Positions 1 to 9,537 of a stretch of DNA of 64,000 nucleotides are shown here, piece after piece. Each line of letters opens with the position of its first letter. The first letter of the stretch is position 1. Under the pieces are notes generated by a model. That model ran no database searches and was not told where the DNA came from. It saw only the letters and a list, made by a program, of their open reading frames with translations. Made by a program: the position numbers and the translations under genes. This stretch comes from Vicinamibacteraceae bacterium (GTDB lineage Bacteria; Planctomycetota; Phycisphaerae; Phycisphaerales; UBA5793), in assembly GCA_011525805.1 (NCBI GenBank), contig WYBR01000098.1:1-64000 (forward strand), given 5' to 3'.

Positions 1-2
1 GG

Positions 3-2204
3 CGCGGCTCGTCCGGCAAGTCCGTGGAGTTCGAACACCTCACTCTCACCGTGACGTTTCCGGGCAGCAATCCCGCGACGCCGCGCGGCGCGCAGCCGCA
101 GGCGGCGAAGTTCAACTACTACATCGGCGATGATGAGAGCCGGTGGGCGAGCAACGTGCCGTCGTTCGGCGCGATCATCTACGAGAACCTCTACGACGGC
201 GTGGACCTCACTATCGCCGGCAACGACGACGGCGTCCTCAAGTACGAGTTCCACGTCGCGCCGGGCGCGGACTGGAATCAGATCCGCATCGCGTACGACG
301 GCATTGACTCGCTGTGCGTTGATGAAAGCGGCGACCTGCGCATCGCGACGAGTTTCGGCACACTGATGGATTCAGCGCCGCTTGTGTGGCAGGAGGATGT
401 TGAATCGCGGTTGAGTGGTGGAACGGCCGTAACTGGTGGAACGGCCGTCCCGGCCGTTCACCTTGATGGTGGTTGGGCGGCAGACGACGGGCGAGACGCC
501 CGTGCCACCAGTGACACCATCCCCGCGCGCTTTGAACTCGTCGATGACGCAACCTACCGCTTCGCCCTCGACGATCCGGTCGATCCCACGCGCGAACTCA
601 TCATCGATCCGGATGTGGAGTGGATGGTGTACTTGGGCGGAAGCGGCAGCGAGGATGCGGATGGATTAGCAATCGCTCCGAACGGGGATGTACTGGTCTC
701 GGGCACAACCTCCTCCTTTGACTTCGAACATCGCATCGGCCCGCACTACGGTCCCGACGACACGTTCATCCTGCGCATGCTCCCGACGGGGGAAGTGCTC
801 TGGATGTCCTACGTCGGGGGCGAATTGGATGATTACGGACAAGCGCTGGCGGTAGACTCGGCTGGACGGGCGCTGGTGGTGGGCTTCACCTGGTCTCGCA
901 CGTTTGCCCGAGCCATTAATACCTATCGCGGCGGGTCGTGGGACGGCTTTTTGGCCGTCGTATCGCCGGGGGGCCAGATCGAATGGTCCGCATTCGTCGG
1001 CGGTAGTGCGAGCGATTCGGCCAACGCGGTCGCCGTGGATCAACGCGACAGAATCTGGATCGCGGGAAGCACAGGCTCTCCGAACTTGGAGTCACGTCTC
1101 AATGAACATCATGGAGGCGATACGGACGCCTTTGTATCAGTGCTGAGCCCGAGCGGTCAGACTGACTGGTCGATCTATCTCGGCGGTAGTGCATCCGAGA
1201 CTGTTCGCGCGATCACTTTGGATAGTCAGAGTGGGGCCGTCCTTACGGGCAGCACAGGTTCAGTCGACTTTGAGCATCGCGTCAATTCGTACTTCGGAGG
1301 CATCACCGATGGTTTCCTCACGAGCGTGTCATCCCAAGGCGTAGCCGGATCCATGTCTTATCTGGGCGGTTCCGGGCGCGACGCGGGTTCCGGAGTCGCT
1401 CTCCCTCCCGCTGGCGGCGTACGGATTGGCGGATGGACGGACTCGCCGGACTTCACAGGTCACGTAAACGAGTTCGGCGGGGGGCGCAACGATGCATTTC
1501 TGACGAGCATTGAGTCAGGCGGCGAGCTCGCATGGACGATCTATCTTGGAGGAGGTGGCGACGACTGGTCCAATGGTATTGCAACAGACTGTCGTGGGCG
1601 GACAATTGTTGCAGGTGGAGCCGATTCGTGGAATTTCCGGGGTCGATGGAACAACCGACTTGGCGGTGCATGGGACGGCTTTGTTGCAATCGTCGGACCG
1701 GACGCTCGGCAGGAGTGGATGAAGTTCATCGGTGGAAAGAACCAGGACGACGCAAAACGACCCATCCTTGCCGCGGATGAAGTCATCTACACGGTCGGCG
1801 TGACGTCGTCTCCGGCATTCCGCGGCCGAGTCAACGAGTTTCACGGCGGATCGTACGACGCGTTCCTCACGCGCCTCGGACCTGAGCCGATGGTCTCGGC
1901 GACGACTTCATGCCCCAGCGGTGGGGCCGCGACCATCCAGTGGTCTCGAGCAAGGCCCGAGGGACGCGTTGTCCTCTTGTACGCCCGCGAACAGGCGTTG
2001 CTTCGCATACCCGATGGCATTTACTGTGCGGGCACGCTCTTGATGCTCGGTACGGACCATCTTCAGTTGGTGTTTGCAGGCACCTCCGACCCGAACGGTT
2101 CGGGAAGTCTGAACATCAATGCCGGCCCGGGCGCCTGCGGCGGGTACCTGCAACTGCTCGACCTTTCAACCTGCGCTACGAGCAATGTGGCGAGGATTGA
2201 ATAG
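3..2204 (+). CDS. Secreted SBBP beta-propeller protein, 5' partial
   Basis: The frame is open through the left edge, so the N-terminus and any signal peptide are outside the window; GTG at 24 is only the first visible in-frame start codon. The first ~120 residues resemble the domain that usually precedes SBBP repeats (YEFHVAPGADW). Seven SBBP-type repeats follow (about residues 200-620 counted from GTG 24), each with a YLGGS-like strand and a GG-x-W/D-DaF strand, enough to close one seven-bladed propeller. The last ~100 residues are a separate domain (CPSGG, ACGGYLQLL, SNVARIE) that recurs in the small proteins at 31082-32904. Residues about 131-160 are encoded by palindromic repeat DNA. Ligand unknown; probably surface or periplasmic. 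Confidence 0.85.
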   Translation, partial: RGSSGKSVEFEHLTLTVTFPGSNPATPRGAQPQAAKFNYYIGDDESRWASNVPSFGAIIYENLYDGVDLTIAGNDDGVLKYEFHVAPGADWNQIRIAYDGIDSLCVDESGDLRIATSFGTLMDSAPLVWQEDVESRLSGGTAVTGGTAVPAVHLDGGWAADDGRDARATSDTIPARFELVDDATYRFALDDPVDPTRELIIDPDVEWMVYLGGSGSEDADGLAIAPNGDVLVSGTTSSFDFEHRIGPHYGPDDTFILRMLPTGEVLWMSYVGGELDDYGQALAVDSAGRALVVGFTWSRTFARAINTYRGGSWDGFLAVVSPGGQIEWSAFVGGSASDSANAVAVDQRDRIWIAGSTGSPNLESRLNEHHGGDTDAFVSVLSPSGQTDWSIYLGGSASETVRAITLDSQSGAVLTGSTGSVDFEHRVNSYFGGITDGFLTSVSSQGVAGSMSYLGGSGRDAGSGVALPPAGGVRIGGWTDSPDFTGHVNEFGGGRNDAFLTSIESGGELAWTIYLGGGGDDWSNGIATDCRGRTIVAGGADSWNFRGRWNNRLGGAWDGFVAIVGPDARQEWMKFIGGKNQDDAKRPILAADEVIYTVGVTSSPAFRGRVNEFHGGSYDAFLTRLGPEPMVSATTSCPSGGAATIQWSRARPEGRVVLLYAREQALLRIPDGIYCAGTLLMLGTDHLQLVFAGTSDPNGSGSLNINAGPGACGGYLQLLDLSTCATSNVARIE
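411..503. repeat. Two palindromic elements inside a coding region
   Basis: At 435-462 lies a hairpin with arms GAACGGCCG/CGGCCGTTC around a TCC loop, preceded by a direct copy of its left arm at about 416-429. At 487-503 lies ACGGGCG-AGA-CGCCCGT. Both keep the reading frame of the surrounding gene and encode a Gly/Ala/Asp-rich linker between the N-terminal domain and the propeller. Such hairpins are typical of dispersed REP-like repeats. Confidence 0.75.
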
Positions 2205-2207
2205 AGA

Positions 2208-2235
2208 GGCACTTGGCAATAGGCACTGGGCAATA
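2208..2235. repeat. Tandem 14-nt repeat, two copies
   Basis: GGCACTTGGCAATA is followed directly by GGCACTGGGCAATA just after the stop of the propeller gene, in the convergent gap before lepA. One mismatch separates the copies. No function is evident; it may be a fragment of a dispersed intergenic repeat. Confidence 0.6.
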
Positions 2236-2315
2236 GGGGAAGACATCAAGGCATCGAGGCGAACTCCGCGAAGCTGCGAGCGGCGTCGAAGCGACCATCC
2301 ACTCCCCCACTCCCC

Positions 2316-4115
2316 TCAATCCTCCGTCTCCAGCACGCTCATGAAGGCTGACTGCGGGATCTCCACGTTGCCGATCATCTTCATCCGCTTCTTGCCTTCC
2401 TTCTGCTTTTCGAGCAGTTTGCGCTTGCGCGTCACGTCGCCGCCGTAGCACTTGGCGGTGACGTTCTTGCGCACCGCCTTGATCGTTTCGCGGGCAACGA
2501 TCTTGCCGCCGATCGCGGCCTGGAGGGGAATCTCGAACTGGTGACGGTCGATCTGCTTCTTGAGTTTCACGAGAAGTGACCGGCCGCGCTGCTCGGCCTT
2601 GTCCCGGTGGCAGATGACGCTCAGGGCGTCCACCGGCTTGCCGTTGACGAGAATCTGCAACTTGACGAGCCGGTCGGCGCGGTAGCCGATCAGTTCGTAG
2701 TCCATCGTCCCGTAGCCGCGGGTGATGGACTTGAGGCGGTCGTAGAAGTCGTAGATGATCTCGGCGAGGGGCAGTTCGTAGTCGAGGATGTTGCGCGTCT
2801 CGGAGAGGTACTTCTGGTCCTTGTAGACGCCGCGCCGGTTCTCGCACAGGCGCATGATGTCGCCGATGAACTCCGTCGGGCAGATGAGTTCGACGCGGAC
2901 GATCGGCTCGCGGATCTCGACGACGTTGCTGAGGTCGGGGAGGTCGGCGGGGTTGTTGATCATCAGCGTGGTGTCGTCGCGCAGGCCGATCTCGTAACTC
3001 ACCGTCGGCGGGGTCTGGACGATGTCCACGCCCCCCTCGCGCTCGAGGCGCTCCTGGATGATGTCCATGTGGAGCATGCCGAGGAAGCCGCAGCGGAATC
3101 CGAAGCCCAGCGCGTCAGAGTGGTGCGGCTCGTAGGTGAACGACGCGTCGTTAAGGTGCAGGCGGGTGATGGCCTGGCGCAGGGCCTCGAACTCGGCCCC
3201 CTTCTCCCCGCTGCTGGAAGGGTAGAACTCGCAGAACACCATGCGCAGAGGCTCCTGGTAGCCGGGCAGCGGCTCGGGCGCGGGATCAACGTCGCGCGTC
3301 ACGGTGTCGCCGATGCGGACATCGACGAGCGTCTTGATGGAGGCGATGAAGTAGCCGACCTCGCCGGTGGTGAGTTGATCGATCTTCGTGGGCTTGGGGG
3401 TGTAGCGGCCGAGTTCGGTGATGGTCCAGACGCGGCCGCTGGACATCATGCGGATGCGGTCGCCGGTTTTGAGTTGCCCGTCGAAGACGCGGACGTAGAC
3501 GATGACGCCGCGGTAGTCGTCGTAGACGGAGTCGAAGATGAGCGCGCGGGTCTGCTTCATGACCGGCTGGCGCGGCGGGGGCAGGCGGTCGCAGATGGCG
3601 GCGAGCAACTGGTCGATGCCCTGGCCGGTCTTGGCGGAGCAGTTGATGCACTCTTCGGCCGCCAGACCGAGCACCTGCTCGATCTCCATGGCCGTCTCGG
3701 CCGGCTGGGCGCCGGGGAGATCGATCTTGTTGACGGTGGGGATGAGTTCGACGTTGTTGTTGACGGCGAGGTAAGCGTTGGCGACGGTCTGGGCCTGGAC
3801 CCCTTGGGTCGAATCAACGACGAGCAGGGCGCCCTCGCAGGCGGTCAGGGCCCGGCTGACCTCATAGTGAAAGTCGACGTGGCCGGGGGTGTCGATGAAG
3901 TTGAGTTGGAAGGTCTCGCCGTTGTGGACGTGAAAGACGGTGACGGCGGAGGCCTTGATGGTGATGCCGCGCTCGCGCTCGATGTCCATGTCGTCGAGGA
4001 GTTGAGCCCGGGCATCGCGATCGGCGACGGCATTGGTGGCCTGGAGGAGGCGGTCGGCGAGGGTGGACTTGCCGTGGTCGATGTGGGCAATGATGGAGAA
4101 GTTGCGGATGGGCAT
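2316..4115 (-). CDS. lepA: Elongation factor 4 (LepA), ribosome back-translocating GTPase
   Basis: Translation GTPase that acts on the ribosome. At 599 aa it has the usual LepA length. The G-domain motifs are at the N-terminus: AHIDHGKST (G1), DTPGHVDF (G3), NKIDLPGA (G4). The Lys/Arg-rich C-terminal region typical of LepA ([17 protein letters not shown]) follows. The start ATG is fixed by the family N-terminus [18 protein letters not shown]. No Shine-Dalgarno site is seen; a TATCAT box lies 10 nt upstream. Monocistronic, 98 nt downstream of the glycosidase-like gene on the same strand. Confidence 0.97.
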   Translation of the reverse strand: MPIRNFSIIAHIDHGKSTLADRLLQATNAVADRDARAQLLDDMDIERERGITIKASAVTVFHVHNGETFQLNFIDTPGHVDFHYEVSRALTACEGALLVVDSTQGVQAQTVANAYLAVNNNVELIPTVNKIDLPGAQPAETAMEIEQVLGLAAEECINCSAKTGQGIDQLLAAICDRLPPPRQPVMKQTRALIFDSVYDDYRGVIVYVRVFDGQLKTGDRIRMMSSGRVWTITELGRYTPKPTKIDQLTTGEVGYFIASIKTLVDVRIGDTVTRDVDPAPEPLPGYQEPLRMVFCEFYPSSSGEKGAEFEALRQAITRLHLNDASFTYEPHHSDALGFGFRCGFLGMLHMDIIQERLEREGGVDIVQTPPTVSYEIGLRDDTTLMINNPADLPDLSNVVEIREPIVRVELICPTEFIGDIMRLCENRRGVYKDQKYLSETRNILDYELPLAEIIYDFYDRLKSITRGYGTMDYELIGYRADRLVKLQILVNGKPVDALSVICHRDKAEQRGRSLLVKLKKQIDRHQFEIPLQAAIGGKIVARETIKAVRKNVTAKCYGGDVTRKRKLLEKQKEGKKRMKMIGNVEIPQSAFMSVLETED

Positions 4116-4125
4116 GCGAGCGGGA

Positions 4126-4131
4126 ATGATA
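4126..4131 (-). promoter_or_regulatory. -10-like box TATCAT before lepA
   Basis: TATCAT ends 10 nt before the lepA start codon, which has no Shine-Dalgarno site, so transcription may begin at or very near the ATG. No clear -35 hexamer. One of a series of similar boxes in this window. Confidence 0.4.
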
Positions 4132-4213
4132 CGGCGCTGCGCGACGGCGATCCGGCCGACAGCAATTCAGCGACGCTTCAATCGGGCGGCGCCGCCGCGC
4201 CGGTTCATCCGAA

Positions 4214-5362
4214 TCAACCGCGCCGACGGTTGCGTCGGGGCGGGGCTTCAGGCTCGCCCTCCTCGTCCTCCGGGGGAGCGGCCTGCTCGAACTCAGCCGG
4301 CGGCTGCCCCGTCTCCGCGATGGTCTTGTAGAGCGAATAGAACGGCTCGTGCGGGCGGCCCTGCGCATCCCAGAGATTGGCCCATTCGTAGGTGTCCTTG
4401 AGCGCGGTGTCGGCGAAGGCGGCGTAGGCCGCGATCAGCACTTTCTCCTCGGCCATGGCGCGATAGATGTCCGCCATGGCGGCCTGGGCGCCGGCGAGAT
4501 CGGTGCGCCTGGCCGCGAACCGCGCCGGGCTCCACTCAAGGACGACGAGAGGCATGTCGCGCTTTCCGGCGGCCGCCAGGGCGCGGCGAAGCAGGCTGAG
4601 TTGGCGGCGCGCCTCTTCGCCCCCGGAGCAGTGCAGGTGAATGTCCACGGCGTCGGCATGATCAACGGACCACTGAATGGCGCGCAGCAGGCCCTGGCGG
4701 CGCAGGTTTCCCGGGCTTCCCGGCTCGGAGGCGCTTTCGAGCGGATCGAGTGCAGTGAGCCCCGGCCCGACGATCTTGACATGAGGGGCTTCCTTACGGA
4801 GGCGCTCCGCGGCGCGCGTGGCGAAGTCATACAGTCCATCGGCCTGTTCGGGCATGATCGTGCCGGGCCCGCCGGCGACTTCGTTGAAGAACTGAACCCA
4901 CAGGCGACCCGCCATGCGCTTGGACTCGGCCAAGTTCAACACCGAAACCACGGTGTCAATCGACTCACGCTCCTCCTGGGTGGTCGGCGCTGCGTCAAAT
5001 CTGATTGGTCGCTTTGTCTCCTTCGGATCGGGCCAACGGAGCGTGATGACCAGTCCGAGGTCTCGACCCTCGTACTGAGCGATCTGGCGGCGCATTCCCT
5101 CAAGTTGAAGATCCTTGCGCGCATTGAGGATCATCCGCACGCCGCTCGCCGAGATCGCGGACAGGCGGGCCGGATTGCCCAATCCATGCACCCACAACTG
5201 CGGACGACCCGCCCCAGGCTCCAGGGGCGATTGTGGATCGGGCGCCGTCGGGGGAGGCTGAGTTTCGTTGCCCCGGCGATCCGCACGAGATCCACCCCCA
5301 ATGCAGGAGACAACCACGAAGGTCGAAGCCACCCACGCCAGACTGATTCTCAAACCACCCAT
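4214..5362 (-). CDS. Secreted glycoside-hydrolase-like lipoprotein, paralogue of 15726-16886
   Basis: A 382-aa protein with a lipoprotein-like leader (hydrophobic stretch ending VVSC at Cys20), then a region consistent with a TIM-barrel glycosidase. FFNEVAGGPG (Asn160-Glu161) looks like the clan-A acid/base Asn-Glu pair, and VVLEWSP (Glu276) like the nucleophile at the end of a late strand. HLHCSGGEE and WANLWD are also conserved in the paralogue. The start was chosen because AGGAGG lies 8 nt upstream of ATG 5362; the frame continues upstream but has no support. It lies just beyond the end of the exopolysaccharide operon and may trim that polymer; the substrate is inferred, and the family was not recognised with certainty. 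Confidence 0.7.
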   Translation of the reverse strand: MGGLRISLAWVASTFVVVSCIGGGSRADRRGNETQPPPTAPDPQSPLEPGAGRPQLWVHGLGNPARLSAISASGVRMILNARKDLQLEGMRRQIAQYEGRDLGLVITLRWPDPKETKRPIRFDAAPTTQEERESIDTVVSVLNLAESKRMAGRLWVQFFNEVAGGPGTIMPEQADGLYDFATRAAERLRKEAPHVKIVGPGLTALDPLESASEPGSPGNLRRQGLLRAIQWSVDHADAVDIHLHCSGGEEARRQLSLLRRALAAAGKRDMPLVVLEWSPARFAARRTDLAGAQAAMADIYRAMAEEKVLIAAYAAFADTALKDTYEWANLWDAQGRPHEPFYSLYKTIAETGQPPAEFEQAAPPEDEEGEPEAPPRRNRRRG

Positions 5363-5698
5363 CCCGCGTTCCTCCTTCGAACTGCCACGACCGATCGAGC
5401 AGGCTATGGTCCACAAGTGACTCTTGAGGATGGTATGAACTTCGCTCGCGCGCGGCCATGACGCCCACGACGCGGATGCCGACGCGATGGGTGTCGCGGA
5501 ATCGCCGTGCTTCTGACGGCGCATGACACCCAAACGCGTTCGGGAGGTGCCGGCGTCTGGGATCCGGCGCGAACGACTCGACTGTTGGCGACTTCGCATG
5601 CGAACATGAATCATACACGGTGCGAACTCTGCACTTCGCGCAATAGCGGCCGGAATTGCGGCCCGGATGCGATGCCGCCCGCCGAATTCACCTGATCC
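5363..5698. other. Gene-free spacer upstream of the glycosidase-like gene
   Basis: 336 nt between the GT4 stop and the downstream glycosidase-like start on the same strand. It contains that gene's AGGAGG ribosome-binding site at its proximal end. No convincing sigma-70 promoter, hairpin terminator or small gene was found. Confidence 0.5.
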
Positions 5699-6952
5699 TC
5701 AATTGGGCGTTTGGGAGCCGACCCCGTCCTCGGTCATTGCGACGCTTCGGATGGCGCCGGCCGCGGCGTCTCGATAGACATCTGCCATGTGTTGCGCAAC
5801 CGCGTGATGCGTGAATTGGGATTCGAGCGATGTGCGGCCGTTCTTCCCCAGTCGAAGGGCACACTGGGGGTCAGCAATCACGCGATCGATCGCCGCAGCG
5901 AGTGCCTCGGCGTCATTGTCGGCCACGAGCAGACCTTCCCTGCCGTCCTCGACCAGGAATGGGATGCCGCCGACTCGAGTGGCGACGATGGCGCGCCGCG
6001 CCGCCATCGCCTCGAACACGAGCATCGGGCAGCACTCGCTGGTGCTGCTGATCGCGACGGCGCGACAGCGGCGCAGGTAGGGCGCGACGCCGGTGATCCA
6101 GCCGACGAAACGGACGCGATCCTCGATCGCCAGGTCGCGCGCGAGTTCGCGCAATTCGGCTTCCCGCGGCCCGGAGCCCGCGATGACGAGCCGGGCGTCG
6201 GGATGAACCGCGACCACTTGCCGCCAGGCGCGAAGGAGCATCGGGAAATTCTTGACCGGCACGAGCCGCCCCATCGCGAGGACCATCGGCGCCTCGCCGA
6301 GCCACTCGCGCAGCGCCGCGGGCAGGTCCGACGCGTCGGAGTCGATCGCGCCGGGATCGTAACCGTTGGGAAGCGTGACAAGGCCGGGTCGGCCTTCGCG
6401 CATTCCCGGCAGCAGATTGGCGAGGTGGGGGCTGACGATGACGACTCTCGCGGATCGCGGCAGCGCCCAAGCCATGGCCAGCCGCCACGCGGCGATCCTC
6501 CACGCCGGCAGGGAACCGCGCATCTCCTCGAACATGTCGGCGTGAACGGTGCGGACGACACGGGCGCCGAGCCGCCCCGCCGCGCGCCAGGCCATGAGGT
6601 GGCTCGCGGGATTGTGGCAATGAAGGATGCGCGGACGCAGCGGCGCCAGCGATCGCCACAACCGCGTCATGCGACCGATGCGGCTGACGCTGAGCACGCG
6701 GGTCTCGTAACCGGCCGCATTGAGCATGTCCGTCGCGGTCGAGCGGCTCAGCGACGCGAAGTGCATCGTCCAGCCAGCGGCTGCGAGCAGGCGGGCCCAC
6801 TGGCTGACCGCGGTAATGATCCCTCCCCCTTCCGTCCCGAGCAGCAGGTGAACGACGCTGCCCTGGAAGTTGGGCGACGGGATCGGCGCGGACGTCTGCG
6901 CGGGGGGCGCGGTCGCCGGCGTGATCGCATTCTTCGCCACGGCGTCGTTCAC
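5699..6952 (-). CDS. Family 4 glycosyltransferase
   Basis: Predicted cytosolic glycosyltransferase of the exopolysaccharide locus, 417 aa, GT-B fold. N-terminal glycine-rich loop LLLGTEGGGI, and a C-terminal nucleotide-sugar site with the E-x7-E motif (ECCPMLVFE) followed by VGGIPFLVEDGREGLLV. The start is set at GTG 6952, because it overlaps the stop of the upstream gene as GTGA, a translational-coupling arrangement; the longer upstream frame is low-complexity and out of family. Last gene of the minus-strand operon. Donor and acceptor sugars cannot be told. Confidence 0.88.
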   Translation of the reverse strand: MNDAVAKNAITPATAPPAQTSAPIPSPNFQGSVVHLLLGTEGGGIITAVSQWARLLAAAGWTMHFASLSRSTATDMLNAAGYETRVLSVSRIGRMTRLWRSLAPLRPRILHCHNPASHLMAWRAAGRLGARVVRTVHADMFEEMRGSLPAWRIAAWRLAMAWALPRSARVVIVSPHLANLLPGMREGRPGLVTLPNGYDPGAIDSDASDLPAALREWLGEAPMVLAMGRLVPVKNFPMLLRAWRQVVAVHPDARLVIAGSGPREAELRELARDLAIEDRVRFVGWITGVAPYLRRCRAVAISSTSECCPMLVFEAMAARRAIVATRVGGIPFLVEDGREGLLVADNDAEALAAAIDRVIADPQCALRLGKNGRTSLESQFTHHAVAQHMADVYRDAAAGAIRSVAMTEDGVGSQTPN

Positions 6953-7725
6953 TGGTGCCAGATGAGTTGAAGGGGAGGGAGGCCGGCGGCGGCGGCGTCT
7001 GCGGCGAGGCGCTCCACCGTCGCGCGATCCGTGCGTCCACGCGCCACCGAAATGACGAGGCGATCGAGCACGCCCGCGAGCATCGAGACGCTCCACTGCG
7101 GCCCAACGCTCGGCAGCGACCAGATGATCCGCTGGTAGCGCTCGCACAGCGCGGCGCTCAACTCGGCAAGCAGGCCGCCGTCCGCGAGGCGAGGCAGCGA
7201 GAATCGGCCGAGGCCGGCGAGCGCGTCGAGATTCGGCGCGGCGCCGGTCATGGGCTGAGGCATGGGAAGATGCTGGCCGCACTCGATGGCCGTAAGCACG
7301 TCGGCGATGCATGGAACCGTCCGCCGAATTCGGCGGCCCGTCTCACTGGAGCGCCCGCCGACTTCGATGAGGATCGTCGAGTACTCCCATCGCGCCCAGA
7401 GTCCGGCGAGTGTCACGGCCGTGTAGGACTGCCGGTTGCCCCGGCGAGCCGCGGACGTCACGCCGATCGAAAACGACTCGCCATCGTGGCCGGCGCGAAT
7501 CTCCGTGGCGATGCGCGCGAGACGGGCAAGCGCCGCGGCCGACTCATCCTCGGCGCACACCTCCCGCAGGTACGTCCCGAGCCTTCCGAGGGCCAGCGGA
7601 GGCGTCGCGGCGTCGAGACGGCGAAACAGCCAGCGCGGCCTTGAGAGGGTGAGCGATCGGCCGTCCTCGCCGCGCTCGCCGGGCGCGCGGGTCGAGCGGT
7701 TCACGATGGCGCGGGATTCGTTCAT
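6949..7725 (-). CDS. Tyrosine-kinase-like (CpsD/Wzc-type) protein without Walker A
   Basis: A 258-aa protein aligning with the cytosolic BY-kinase/ParA-like domain that normally partners polysaccharide co-polymerases: a strand followed by TSAARRGNRQSY where GEGKS would sit, then TILIEVGGR where the Walker A' LIDADLR would sit. The P-loop lysine is lost, so ATP binding is doubtful; it is probably a regulatory pseudokinase. No C-terminal Tyr cluster is seen. The start is ATG 7725, 8 nt after the upstream stop codon; the 3' end overlaps the GT4 gene by 4 nt. Paralogous to 12050-12832. The fold assignment is inference. Confidence 0.65.
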   Translation of the reverse strand: MNESRAIVNRSTRAPGERGEDGRSLTLSRPRWLFRRLDAATPPLALGRLGTYLREVCAEDESAAALARLARIATEIRAGHDGESFSIGVTSAARRGNRQSYTAVTLAGLWARWEYSTILIEVGGRSSETGRRIRRTVPCIADVLTAIECGQHLPMPQPMTGAAPNLDALAGLGRFSLPRLADGGLLAELSAALCERYQRIIWSLPSVGPQWSVSMLAGVLDRLVISVARGRTDRATVERLAADAAAAGLPPLQLIWHQ

Positions 7726-7733
7726 CGCGGTGG

Positions 7734-9362
7734 TCAACTCCCCTGCCGCCCGGGAAGTCGCAGCAGCGTGCGCTGAAGCGGACCAGGCAGTTCGCCGACC
7801 AGTCGAACGGGCAGCGCTTCGCCAAGGGTCTCGACCTGCCACGGAGCGACGAGGCGCGACCGGACCAGGCTGCGCAGCGTCGGCAGGAGGAGCATGGCCA
7901 GCGCCGCCACTGCAAGCGTCCAGGCGAGGTGAACGGCGGCCCTCGGCTCATCCGGCACGTCCGGGTTCGCCACGCGCGGCTGGCCGATGAGCGCGAGATG
8001 GGAGAAAGGGATGACGCTCGAAAGCCGGGAGTCGAGCAGCGCCGCCTCGCCGTCGACGACGCGAAGGGCCGCGTCCGCGGCCTCGCGCTCGCTGATGAGT
8101 TCCTCCATGCGCTGCGCCGCCTGCATGGCGCCGGTCAGTTCGGTGAGGAGGCGCGACTCGGTCTCCGCGAGGCCGAGTTCGCGCCCGGCGAGGGTGACGA
8201 GTTGCCGGTTGTTCTGCGCCTGGCGCTCGAGGAGGCCGACGTACTCGAGGCTCGGCTCCTGAACTTTCTCGCGGATGACGAGAATCTCCTCGTTGTTGAG
8301 ATCTCGCTTCTTGCTCTCGATTTCGAGGCGGAGGCGGACCATGTCCTCGTGCTTGGGCGTCTTGACGGCGAGATCGGCGGCGTAGCGCCCCTCGAGGGTG
8401 CTGATCTCGTTCTTGAGTTCCTGGATGCGGCGGTTCTGCTCGACGACGACGCGGGTGGTCTGCTCGACGGCGGCGGTCTCCAGTTGTCGGGCGATGTCCA
8501 GCCGGTTCGCCTCGGCCTCCTTGAGGTCGGTCTCGAGTTCCGCCCGCCGGGCGCGGGTGTCGATGAGGCGCCCCTGAAGGTCGTTGGCGCTCACTTCCGG
8601 ATCGTGCCGGCCGATCTCGAGTCGATACTGCGTGACGGCATGTGCGGCGGCGCGGAGCCGCTCGGCGGCGTCGTCGCGCACGGGGCGAAGTTCCTCGATT
8701 CGCGCCATGGTGCGCGAGCGATCCTCGCGCCTCAGCAGGTCGCGCACTGCGGCGAGCAACAGTTCGGGCGCCGCCTCGGCAGCGCGGGGCGACGCCGCCC
8801 TCACGTGAATACGAACGACCTGGGCGTCTTCGCGCCAATCTCCGGCGCGCGCCGTAACGACCCGGTCCACCTCGGGAGTCGAGCGCTCCGCGACGCCCAG
8901 CGCCACCGCGAGCCGTCCCGGCCAGGCGCGGAGGGCGGACCAGGCGTCGATGGCGCGCCGTCGAAGCGAACCGGCGGCGAAGGCGGAGCCCTCCGGATCG
9001 GCCTGCTCTTCAAGCGCCGCCGCCACGCCCTGCACGACCGGTTCGGAGACGAGCAGGTCGCGCAACTCAATGGGAGACACCTCGATGCGAAGAGACGCGG
9101 GCACCGGATCGCTCGCCTGGCCGGCAATCCGGAATTCCGCCGTCACGAGCCATGACGGCCGCGTGGCCCAGAGGTGCGAGATGCCCACGACCACGCAGAG
9201 CAGGCCCGCTGCAAGCGTCAGCAGCGGCTGGGTGCGCATGGATGCAATCACATACGAAGCGGTGCGGCGCAAGCGGCCAGGGCGAGGCGGACGCGGCTGC
9301 GGCGCGACCGTCGAGGCGGCGGCGGGCGGCAGAGAAGGTGCTGGACGGTCGTGCTCGAACAT
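7734..9362 (-). CDS. Polysaccharide co-polymerase, Wzz/GumC-like chain-length regulator
   Basis: Inner-membrane protein of 542 aa with one membrane segment near residues 45-72, a long periplasmic coiled-coil region (about 150-430, rich in E, R, L, with repeated heptads such as RRIQELKNEISTLEGRY), and a second membrane segment near 475-500. This is the usual co-polymerase layout. It regulates polymer length or export together with the downstream kinase-like protein, whose gene begins 8 nt after this stop. The start ATG 9362 has only a weak ribosome-binding site. Confidence 0.85.
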   Translation of the reverse strand: MFEHDRPAPSLPPAAASTVAPQPRPPRPGRLRRTASYVIASMRTQPLLTLAAGLLCVVVGISHLWATRPSWLVTAEFRIAGQASDPVPASLRIEVSPIELRDLLVSEPVVQGVAAALEEQADPEGSAFAAGSLRRRAIDAWSALRAWPGRLAVALGVAERSTPEVDRVVTARAGDWREDAQVVRIHVRAASPRAAEAAPELLLAAVRDLLRREDRSRTMARIEELRPVRDDAAERLRAAAHAVTQYRLEIGRHDPEVSANDLQGRLIDTRARRAELETDLKEAEANRLDIARQLETAAVEQTTRVVVEQNRRIQELKNEISTLEGRYAADLAVKTPKHEDMVRLRLEIESKKRDLNNEEILVIREKVQEPSLEYVGLLERQAQNNRQLVTLAGRELGLAETESRLLTELTGAMQAAQRMEELISEREAADAALRVVDGEAALLDSRLSSVIPFSHLALIGQPRVANPDVPDEPRAAVHLAWTLAVAALAMLLLPTLRSLVRSRLVAPWQVETLGEALPVRLVGELPGPLQRTLLRLPGRQGS

Positions 9363-9537
9363 GAGAATCCTGCGTCGCGTTCCTCTGGGAATCGGACTCG
9401 CCTTTCCCGCTGCGGTAGGCGCTGCGAGATCCCTTCATGATAGGGAAGCGCCCCGACCCCGGAGGCCGGCGTGCCCGACTCTGTGCCCGGGCGAGGATCG
9501 GCCGGGCATCGGGCAAAGATCGGGCGGTAAACCTCCC

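Noticed and set aside
2607-4331. 574-aa open frame opposite lepA
   Set aside because: Runs antisense over a clear LepA; acidic, Val/Asp/Glu-Gly repeats are the mirror of GC-rich codons. No family text.
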